Of a DNA stretch of 5,303 nt, positions 1-5,303 are shown piece by piece. The DNA is from Nitrososphaerota archaeon (lineage in GTDB: Archaea > Thermoproteota > EX4484-205 > JAAOZO01): NCBI GenBank assembly GCA_011605715.1, contig JAAOZO010000191.1, positions 1-5,303 on the forward strand. Direction: 5' to 3'. The translations under genes and the position numbers were made by a program. Under the pieces are notes generated by a model. It saw nothing but the letters and a program-made list of their open reading frames with translations, made no database searches and was not told the origin of the DNA. Numbering within the stretch: position 1 is the stretch's first letter; each line of letters starts with the position of its first letter.

Positions 1-2772
1 GACGTATCCTCTCTTGCCCTTTTTATACCCGAATTAAATTTTATGGCCAATAGTTTCATAATTCCAGCATATGTTAATGCTTCAATAAATGTTAGTTGCG
101 TAATAGGAAATGAAATCGAAAGTTTCAATACAGCTCAAAGTTACCCGGGGCGTGTGTTTCCAAGGTATGGATTTCAAAAAAGTTCTGCTCAAAGTCAAAT
201 CTTGATACGATTCACATTTCAGAAAAGCTTTGTTACTTTTCCAAACTCTACATATAAAGTTTCTGACTTAGCAAACTTTATAAAGGTAGAAAATGAAAAA
301 GCCATAAACAATCTCATTTCAGATGTCAACTCATTTATAAGCTCTCTTGAAGCTCAAGGTTACTACATAGAGGGAACTAAAGAAAAAGTTTCTAGTGCAC
401 TAAGTTTACTAAGTCAACAGAATTCTTCTGATACTTTACTTGCGGCAGTTTCAGAAAAGCTTTCATATGAACTGTTCGATGAAGTCTTAAGTAATCTACG
501 TTCGTTCGCAAGCCCTTCTCCTGATCTCCTTGTTTATATGTTTATTCTCGTAGGACTCTTAAGTCTTATTATCGCAAGAATAATGTTTGAAAAACCAGAG
601 GAAAGTTATTTTGCTTCTATTGCATTTTTTGTAATATTACTCACAACAGTAGTTCAAACATTTCCACAAACGAAAATTGATTTTGGTCGGTCTTTACTCA
701 TGGTGTTCTTGTTAGTTATAGCTTTAGCCTCATTATCTCTTATTTTGTATGCAGTTTTGGAAAACATAAGAACTGCTGGGGGAATCTCCTTATTCGCAGC
801 AATTTCAATAATGTTTAGTTTTGTTTCTGGTTTCCTTTCAAGAAGAAAGTTAAGAACATTCCTAGTACTTTTCTCTATCGTTACAATTACTTGGGGGCTA
901 ACTTGTCTTTCATCTGTTTCAATGTCTTTCACAACTTATTCTCAAACGTTAGGAATAAAAAGTAGTCTCAGAAACACATATTTAGTGCTTGAAAGTACTT
1001 CTAATAGTATTTCAATAACTTCCAATCTTTTATACTTCTTAAGCCAAATAAATGGAATTCAAAGCATAGCTCCTAAGCTAACATGGGCTAACTTAGTTGC
1101 TCCTCTTGATACTATAGCTGGTACACCTATTTCTGGAGTAGTTAGTGTTTCAACTAACTCTCCACTAGTTTATCAACTCGAATCAGCAGTAAATCCCAAT
1201 GAAGCAATCTATGATGTTGCTTCTAGTCAAGGAAAAGTGATCATAAGTGATTTAATGGCTAAGTCTTCTGGAAAACAAGTTGGTGATTTAGTTTTTATCA
1301 AAGGCAGGAAGTATCAAATAGCTGGTATTCTTAACAGTAAAGCTTTAAGTAAAATTAACGATGTCGATGGACAAGATCTCTTACCAAAAGTGATGGTAGA
1401 CAATTCTCCAGCGTCAATACCTCCTGAAGATGTTATTATACTAAATGATAGAGATGCTATGTCCTTAGGTTCGTTTGTAAACAAGCTTTACTTAGGACTC
1501 GAAAACAATGTATCTATAAGTAACATAGCTAACGCAATAAGTATGTTTCAGAACTTATTCGTTTACGTAGTAAAACCTAACAGTGCGATAGAAGTATACT
1601 ACCCTGGAGCACGACTTAATATAGTAGGGTCTGAACTTATTTTACCAATCGTTTTGGGGTTCCTAATAATCTTTCTAACTTTTTCAGGTTATACTTATGA
1701 AAGAAGAAGAGAAATCTTTGTGCTAACAACGATAGGTGCTAACCCCGACCATATATTTCTAACTTTTCTTTATGAGTCTACAATAATTGGTTTTGTAGGA
1801 GGTGCTTTAGGTTATATACTTGGAGTTGCTACTTTTAGATTTTTAAGTTTCATGAACATTATGATACCAGTAGACGTAAAGGTGGACGTTGGTTCTTCCA
1901 TTTTCCTAGTATCGTCTGCTATTCTTATGTCTATTATAGGCGCATTGTTACCTTCATTTAGAGCTTCTGTATCCGCCGTACCCTCTTTAAGAAGACGCTG
2001 GATGACTGAAGCAAAAGTAGTTAGTAGAGAAGAGCTTGATAGAACACAACAACTCAGTGTTTCAATACCAATTGTAATTCCAGTAGATAAGGCTGGAGAG
2101 TTTGCTAGTTTCCTAGCTAGAAAACTGAGAGAAAGCGCTGAAGTTTCAGCGAGTATAAGTAATGTTTTGGAAAGTGAAGAGTCAGCTGAAAACGGGAAGG
2201 TCTACAAGATAAGTTTTGACTACTTACAAACCGGTAACAGACCATTTAAATCCCAAAACATTCTAGCTATACGGAAAGTGAATGAGCATTATGAACTTGA
2301 ACTTTACTCTAAGATAACAACAATATTTACAATGTTTACTGACATGTGCCTTAGAGATGTAGCTTCTTTCATTAGGGAACTCTCTCTTAAGTGGTCTACA
2401 GAAGGTGACCGTATCGCAGTTTTTGTTCATTCTTCAAAAGAAATAATATTAGACGCAATAAAAGACTTAAGGCCAAGGTATGTTCTTGTTGTTTCAAGAA
2501 GAGATCCAGAAAGTATAGTTAAAAGTATTCGTCCTTCGATTCAAGCTTTGGGTTACAACGTCGCAATAGAGACTCAGGAAGTAAAGTCTTCAAGTTTCCA
2601 GGGAGTTACAAAAGAATTAGAAGCTTATCTTTCTAATGTCGAAAAAGTTTACATAAATTCAGATGATTATTTTTTAAGTTCGGCTGCAGTTTTAGCTCTA
2701 GCTCATTCTGAAAAGAAAATGGTTGTAAAGACTCCACAGGGTGAATTAGTTGAGGTAAGCTATCAATCATAA
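1..2772 (+). CDS. FtsX/MacB-type ABC permease-like membrane protein with a CARF/Rossmann-like cytosolic C-terminal domain (5' partial)
   Basis: Numbering is from Met at base 43; the frame is open to base 1 and the first Met has no signal peptide, so the true start probably lies upstream. Residues 1-160 look extracellular (sequons N12, N16, N68, N127; helical, possibly coiled-coil part about 79-156). Membrane helices lie near 162-182, 188-206 and 216-239. An amphipathic elbow (about 248-270, ending RRKLR) leads into the FtsX core: helix 271-291, large extracellular domain about 295-526 with a MacB-like segment (VIISDLMAKSSGKQVGD, 399-415), helices 528-548, 573-600 and 617-640. The cytosolic loop ERRREIFVLTTIGA (553-566) is the family's ATPase-coupling signature. 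The cytosolic tail has an alpha/beta domain (about 670-785), then a second one (787-909) with Rossmann/CARF-like strand-helix order. FtsX proteins usually transmit ATPase-driven movement across the membrane rather than transport substrate through a pore. No ATPase gene is visible here. The FtsX assignment is firm; substrate and partner are unknown. Confidence 0.88.
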   Translation, partial: DVSSLALFIPELNFMANSFIIPAYVNASINVSCVIGNEIESFNTAQSYPGRVFPRYGFQKSSAQSQILIRFTFQKSFVTFPNSTYKVSDLANFIKVENEKAINNLISDVNSFISSLEAQGYYIEGTKEKVSSALSLLSQQNSSDTLLAAVSEKLSYELFDEVLSNLRSFASPSPDLLVYMFILVGLLSLIIARIMFEKPEESYFASIAFFVILLTTVVQTFPQTKIDFGRSLLMVFLLVIALASLSLILYAVLENIRTAGGISLFAAISIMFSFVSGFLSRRKLRTFLVLFSIVTITWGLTCLSSVSMSFTTYSQTLGIKSSLRNTYLVLESTSNSISITSNLLYFLSQINGIQSIAPKLTWANLVAPLDTIAGTPISGVVSVSTNSPLVYQLESAVNPNEAIYDVASSQGKVIISDLMAKSSGKQVGDLVFIKGRKYQIAGILNSKALSKINDVDGQDLLPKVMVDNSPASIPPEDVIILNDRDAMSLGSFVNKLYLGLENNVSISNIANAISMFQNLFVYVVKPNSAIEVYYPGARLNIVGSELILPIVLGFLIIFLTFSGYTYERRREIFVLTTIGANPDHIFLTFLYESTIIGFVGGALGYILGVATFRFLSFMNIMIPVDVKVDVGSSIFLVSSAILMSIIGALLPSFRASVSAVPSLRRRWMTEAKVVSREELDRTQQLSVSIPIVIPVDKAGEFASFLARKLRESAEVSASISNVLESEESAENGKVYKISFDYLQTGNRPFKSQNILAIRKVNEHYELELYSKITTIFTMFTDMCLRDVASFIRELSLKWSTEGDRIAVFVHSSKEIILDAIKDLRPRYVLVVSRRDPESIVKSIRPSIQALGYNVAIETQEVKSSSFQGVTKELEAYLSNVEKVYINSDDYFLSSAAVLALAHSEKKMVVKTPQGELVEVSYQS

Positions 2773-2776
2773 AAGA

Positions 2777-2802
2777 TTATTTTTATCGTATGTTTCATCT
2801 TT
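2777..2802 (+). terminator. T-rich transcription termination region after the FtsX gene
   Basis: Five bases after the stop codon come TTATTTTTAT and then TTTCATCTTTC, with no GC-rich hairpin. Archaeal RNA polymerase commonly stops at such oligo-T stretches, and a separate promoter follows before the next gene. The exact end point cannot be read from sequence. Confidence 0.5.
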
Positions 2803-2821
2803 CTGGTTGTAAGTTACATGT

Positions 2822-2836
2822 TAAAAACTTAAATAT
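2822..2836 (+). promoter_or_regulatory. Archaeal BRE/TATA promoter of the URO-D-like gene
   Basis: An A-tract (AAAAA, BRE-like) runs into CTTAAATAT, a typical archaeal TATA-like box centred near 2832. Transcription about 26 bases downstream would begin near 2858, leaving only a few bases before the ATG at 2866. No Shine-Dalgarno motif is visible in that gap, so the message is probably leaderless. This also supports the ATG at 2866 as the start. The 11 bases AAAAACTTAAA are repeated exactly in the galactokinase promoter on the other strand. Confidence 0.6.
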
Positions 2837-2865
2837 TTCTTTTTGTTCAACATTTCTCATTAAAA

Positions 2866-3939
2866 ATGAACCTCTCTGAGTTTAGAGTTAACTACATTAA
2901 AGCAATTAAATTTGATCAACCTCTTTTTATTCCTACTATTGTTTCAATACTTCCTTCTACTTGGAGTAAGTATCGAGAAAATCTAGAAAATTTAGTGGTA
3001 AAGCATGAGTTAATCTTTCCAGGATTTAGAAAGGGTATAATAAGTTACGATGATTTTGGGGTTTATAGGGCTGGTAATGTTTTAGTAGATGAATGGGGCT
3101 GCGTTTGGAAGTTTCCTATAAGTGGACTTCAAGGCGTTGTAGTTAAACATCCTCTTGAAGACTGGAAAAACTTTGAGCATTTCAAACCTCCTAATATTAT
3201 GCTAGGCCTACCACGTGAAGGAGATTATCCAATTCCATGGGATGTTTATGAAAATTTAATGAGTAGGGTGAAAGCATTAGGTGGGTTGACAGTTGGACTT
3301 ATGCCGCATGGAGTCTTATTCTTAAGATTAGCCTACTTGAGAGGATATGCAAATGTTTTAAAGGATATAGTTCAAGAATCTGAAAATTTGTTAAAACTTA
3401 TAGACATAATAACTGACTATAACTTGTCATTGGTAAGAAAGTTACTTAAACTTAAAGTTGATGTAATCAGTTTCGGTGATGACCTTGGGACTCAAGATAG
3501 ACTTCCGTTCAATCCAGAAAAATTTAGACGCATTTTGTTACCTGCATACAAAAAAATGTTTAGTGAAGTTAAAAAAACTAGTACCAGTATTAGGTTTCAC
3601 TCCGATGGTCACATTATTGAAATTGTAGAAGACCTTGTAAAAGCTGGTGCTGATGTGGTAAATATTCAGGATAAAGCAAACGGAGGAATTAATAAAATTA
3701 AGGAAAAACTCAAAGGAAAAGTTGCTGTTGAGTTAGACGTCGATAGACAATTTTTATTGCCTTTTGGAAGTCCGGAGAACATAAATTCTTACATTAGAAA
3801 CTCAATACTTACGTTAGGATCGAAGCGAGGAGGCCTACTTTTTTCAGCAGAAATATCTCACGATGTTCCTTTACAAAATATCTCTGCGTTACTTAGTGCT
3901 TTAGAAGAAAATGCTCAACTACATTTAGAACTTGATTAG
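2866..3939 (+). CDS. Uroporphyrinogen decarboxylase-like superfamily protein (URO-D/MtaA fold), not HemE
   Basis: The length (357 residues) suits the URO-D TIM-barrel superfamily, which includes haem-pathway HemE and methyltransferases such as MtaA and CmuA. Family landmarks are VDEWG (74-78), GDDLGTQDRLPFNPEKF (204-220), the FHSDG strand end (244-248) and the following AGADVVNIQ (260-268), where relatives usually read HSCG ... GvDxlnpxQ. A late segment, SAEISHDVPLQNI (327-339), matches the C-terminal barrel region. The HemE N-terminal motif with MRQAGR is absent, so haem synthesis is unlikely. The only cysteine is C79, so the His-x-Cys ... Cys zinc site of the methyltransferases cannot form; H245, D247 and H332 occupy roughly those places. 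It has its own promoter and ends 29 bases from galactokinase, convergently. A sugar-related role is suggested only by its neighbours; the reaction is unknown. Confidence 0.85.
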   Translation: MNLSEFRVNYIKAIKFDQPLFIPTIVSILPSTWSKYRENLENLVVKHELIFPGFRKGIISYDDFGVYRAGNVLVDEWGCVWKFPISGLQGVVVKHPLEDWKNFEHFKPPNIMLGLPREGDYPIPWDVYENLMSRVKALGGLTVGLMPHGVLFLRLAYLRGYANVLKDIVQESENLLKLIDIITDYNLSLVRKLLKLKVDVISFGDDLGTQDRLPFNPEKFRRILLPAYKKMFSEVKKTSTSIRFHSDGHIIEIVEDLVKAGADVVNIQDKANGGINKIKEKLKGKVAVELDVDRQFLLPFGSPENINSYIRNSILTLGSKRGGLLFSAEISHDVPLQNISALLSALEENAQLHLELD

Positions 3940-3968
3940 CTTCTTAAATTAAAGTAAGTTTTGCTACT
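3940..3968. other. 29-base convergent intergenic gap between the URO-D-like gene and galK
   Basis: The two stop codons face each other across 29 AT-rich bases. Only short T-runs are present: GTTTTG on the plus strand (3958-3963) and ACTTTAATTTAAG on the minus strand. No stem-loop is evident, so termination for each gene probably happens here or inside the 3' end of the opposing gene, giving overlapping antisense 3' ends. Confidence 0.4.
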
Positions 3969-5021
3969 TTAGAGCGACTTCACTCCATCTGAAGCTTCTA
4001 CTAAAAGGTACTTTGCTTTCCACGGAAACTTCTTTGAGTATTCGATAAAAATTTTTTCAGCTATAGCCATCGCCTTTCTTCTATCTGCTATAGCTATGGC
4101 AGCACCTCCAAATCCAGCACCTGTTAACCTCGCACCATAAGCTCCATACTCTACAGCATTTTTAACAAAAAAATCAAGCTCTTTACAACTAACCTCATAG
4201 TTTTTAGCGATATCCCAATGTGCTTCAACTAAAATTTTTCCAAAAGCTTCTATATTGTTGTTTTTTAACTCCTCCTTTACTTTTTCAACTCTTCTGTTTT
4301 CTCTTATTATGTACGAAAATCTTTTCTTATAAAGCTCAGGAAAATCTTTCAGCTCTTCTTCACTAACATACTTAGAAGAGTTCTTCCTAAGTTTTTTTAA
4401 TACCTCTTCGGTAATCCTTCTTCTTTCAGCATAGGCTGAGCTAGCGAGTTCTCTCTTTATTCCAGTATGAAAAACAATAATTTGGATATCTTTTGGTATT
4501 GGAACATACTCATAGTTGAGAGTTTCAGTATCAATAAAGATTGCGTTATTTTCTTTCCCTAGGGCTACTACGAATTGATCCATAATACCGCAAGGAACTC
4601 CTACGAACTCGTTTTCAGCTTTTTGAGATAGTAATGCCATCTCTTTTCTTGACATCTTTAAAGAGTATGCTTCGTTTAAGAAATGCATAGTTGCTAATTC
4701 AAAGCTGGCAGAAGAACTTAATCCTGAGCTAATAGGGAGGTTCCCTCCTACCCTTCCCCTTATTCCTTTTGGGTTGAAGCCTCGTTCAAAAAGAACTTTA
4801 TAAACTCCCTTTACGTAGTCTATCCAAGAATTCTCTTTAGTTAAATTATTCAACTTAAATCTTTTTGTATCATTAAAAACTTCTGAGTAAAGTTCAACAT
4901 CTTCACTTTTTTCTCCTTGAATTTCTGTGTAGAGACTTATTGCAACTGGCATTACATATCCATAAGTATAGTCCGTATGCTCTCCTATCAAATTAACTCT
5001 ACCTGGAGACAAAACTTTCAT
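3969..5021 (-). CDS. galK: Galactokinase (GHMP kinase family)
   Basis: It phosphorylates galactose to galactose-1-phosphate with ATP (EC 2.7.1.6), the entry step of the Leloir pathway, in the cytosol. All three GHMP motifs are intact. Motif 1 is PGRVNLIGEHTDY at residues 6-18, the galactokinase signature, with R8 and sugar-binding E14, H15 and D17. Motif 2 is LPISSGLSSSAS at 95-106, the phosphate-binding loop. Motif 3 is ARLTGAGFGGAA at 297-308. GVPCGIMDQF (141-150) contains the expected catalytic D148, and NYEVSCKELD (274-283) is another conserved galactokinase segment. At 350 residues it matches archaeal galactokinases of about 350. The start fits motif 1 lying next to the N terminus and a TATA-like box about 30 bases upstream. 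A weak AAAGGAA directly abuts the ATG, too close for a good ribosome site. The gene is divergent from the GH35 gene, which would supply its substrate. No truncation or frameshift is seen. Arabinokinase or another GHMP kinase is unlikely given the signature. Confidence 0.95.
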   Translation of the reverse strand: MKVLSPGRVNLIGEHTDYTYGYVMPVAISLYTEIQGEKSEDVELYSEVFNDTKRFKLNNLTKENSWIDYVKGVYKVLFERGFNPKGIRGRVGGNLPISSGLSSSASFELATMHFLNEAYSLKMSRKEMALLSQKAENEFVGVPCGIMDQFVVALGKENNAIFIDTETLNYEYVPIPKDIQIIVFHTGIKRELASSAYAERRRITEEVLKKLRKNSSKYVSEEELKDFPELYKKRFSYIIRENRRVEKVKEELKNNNIEAFGKILVEAHWDIAKNYEVSCKELDFFVKNAVEYGAYGARLTGAGFGGAAIAIADRRKAMAIAEKIFIEYSKKFPWKAKYLLVEASDGVKSL

Positions 5022-5047
5022 TTCCTTTTTCTAGTGCAATTTAACTA

Positions 5048-5062
5048 CTTTTAAGTTTTTTC
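5048..5062 (-). promoter_or_regulatory. Archaeal BRE/TATA promoter of galK
   Basis: Read on the minus strand, an A-tract (GAAAAAA) leads into CTTAAAAG, centred about 30 bases upstream of the galK ATG. The predicted transcription start is near 5025, giving a leader of only a few bases. The AAAAACTTAAA core is identical to that of the URO-D-like gene and at similar distance from the start codon (A after CTT at -31 here, -35 there). Confidence 0.6.
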
Positions 5063-5080
5063 AGTCATGCTTTTCAAGTA

Positions 5081-5092
5081 AAAGTTTAAGTA
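5081..5092 (+). promoter_or_regulatory. TATA-like promoter of the GH35 gene
   Basis: AAAGTTTAAGTA, preceded by the A-rich AAGTAAA, is centred about 28 bases before the ATG at 5115. This is the right spacing for a leaderless transcript starting near 5113. No Shine-Dalgarno motif precedes the ATG. The box lies about 36 bases from the oppositely oriented galK box, so both genes are driven from one compact 93-base region. Confidence 0.5.
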
Positions 5093-5108
5093 CCTTTCTT
5101 ATAAACTT
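5082..5108. repeat. Inverted repeat spanning the GH35 promoter and start-site region (possible operator)
   Basis: AAGTTTA at 5082-5088 is the exact reverse complement of TAAACTT at 5102-5108, with a 13-base spacer. The left arm overlaps the predicted TATA-like box and the right arm sits just before the predicted transcription start. Such a position suits a repressor site, but in an AT-rich promoter 7-base arms can arise by chance. Confidence 0.3.
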
Positions 5109-5114
5109 AAAGTT

Positions 5115-5303
5115 ATGGCTGTTGTGGACTACGATGAGAAGTCTTTCAAGGTAAACGAGAATCCTTTGTTTATATACAGTGGAGAAATCCACTACTTTAG
5201 AATTCCAAAAGATCTTTGGGAAGACCGTCTGATAAAAATAAAGAGAGCTTTCCTAAATTCTGTAAGTATATACTTCGCTTGGAACTGGCATGAACAGGAA
5301 GAA
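5115..5303 (+). CDS. Glycoside hydrolase family 35 (beta-galactosidase type), N-terminal fragment
   Basis: Translation of the 63 visible codons begins MAVVDYDEKSFKVN and stays open to the window edge. Residues 18-32 (LFIYSGEIHYFRIPK) and 50-61 (SVSIYFAWNWHE) match the start of the GH35 catalytic barrel, whose usual form is pxxixSGeiHYfRxPxxxWxdRlxkxkxxGlNxVxtYxxWnxHEpxeG. GH35 enzymes remove terminal non-reducing beta-galactosyl residues by a retaining mechanism. The catalytic glutamates lie downstream of the visible part and cannot be checked. Full-length members are generally several hundred residues or more. No signal peptide is visible, so a cytosolic enzyme acting on imported galactosides is likely. 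Divergence from galK supports galactose release followed by phosphorylation. Some archaeal GH35 members act on other substrates such as glucosaminides, so the sugar is not certain. Confidence 0.88.
   Translation, partial: MAVVDYDEKSFKVNENPLFIYSGEIHYFRIPKDLWEDRLIKIKRAFLNSVSIYFAWNWHEQEE

Noticed and set aside
20..45. TTTTTATA box followed by ATG at 43 as the true start of the FtsX gene
   Set aside because: The box is only about 19 bases from the ATG, too close for an archaeal promoter; the frame remains open upstream and the ATG is not followed by a signal peptide, so the gene most likely begins before the window.
735..852. The hydrophobic stretch at residues 248-264 as a further transmembrane helix
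   Set aside because: It ends in RRKLR directly before the first core helix, the usual place of the amphipathic elbow helix in FtsX/MacB proteins. Counting it as a membrane span would put the N-terminal part with its sequons in the cytosol. The choice is not certain.
654..932. A 92-codon open frame on the minus strand
   Set aside because: It lies entirely inside the membrane-helix region of the FtsX gene, matches no family I know and has no promoter or ribosome site; it is a shadow of the real gene.
2401..2772. A bona fide CRISPR-linked CARF effector
   Set aside because: The CARF Gly-Gly-Thr ligand motif is missing, and there is no CRISPR repeat array or cas gene in the window; only fold-level resemblance is claimed.
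2866..3939. Annotation as hemE, uroporphyrinogen decarboxylase of haem synthesis
   Set aside because: The N-terminal MRQAGR motif is absent and the conserved HSCG position reads HSDG, so only membership of the broader superfamily is supported.
5099..5107. CTTATAAAC as the GH35 TATA box
   Set aside because: It would place the transcription start inside the coding sequence, past the ATG at 5115. The box at 5081-5092 has the correct spacing.

Overview
The window looks like chromosomal DNA from a thermophilic archaeon, most likely in the Thermoproteota (Crenarchaeota). This is inferred from low GC with AGA/AGG arginine and ATA isoleucine codons, three genes with an archaeal A-rich BRE plus TATA-like box about 27-35 bases before the ATG and no convincing Shine-Dalgarno site (leaderless-type starts), T-rich stretches in place of hairpin terminators, and an archaeal-sized galactokinase. 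I cannot name a genus.

Layout: (1) 1-2772 (+), the 3' part of a large FtsX/MacB-type membrane permease whose reading frame runs off the left edge. It has an extracellular N-terminal part, three extra membrane helices, a canonical FtsX core with a large extracellular domain, and a long cytosolic tail. The tail ends in an alpha/beta domain that reads like a Rossmann or CARF-like fold. (2) 2773-2865, an intergenic stretch with T-rich termination signals and a promoter. (3) 2866-3939 (+), a protein of the uroporphyrinogen decarboxylase-like superfamily (URO-D/MtaA fold) that is not the haem enzyme HemE. (4) 3969-5021 (-), galactokinase, convergent with gene 3 across 29 bases. (5) 5022-5114, a 93-base divergent promoter region. 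(6) 5115-5303 (+), the first 63 codons of a family-35 glycoside hydrolase (beta-galactosidase type), cut by the right edge.

How the genes fit together: the GH35 enzyme would release galactose from beta-galactosides, and the divergently transcribed galactokinase would phosphorylate it to galactose-1-phosphate, so the right half is a small galactoside-use locus. The URO-D-like gene has an A-tract plus TATA element nearly identical to that of galK (11 identical bases) and may belong to the same regulon; its substrate is unknown. The FtsX protein appears to be a separate unit. Its ATPase partner, if it has one, is not in the window.

The most unusual feature is the C-terminal domain of the FtsX protein, which could be a cytosolic ligand-sensing module fused to a mechanotransmitting permease. 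Next in interest is the URO-D-like protein, whose usual metal-binding cysteines are absent and which instead has an H-x-D ... H arrangement.
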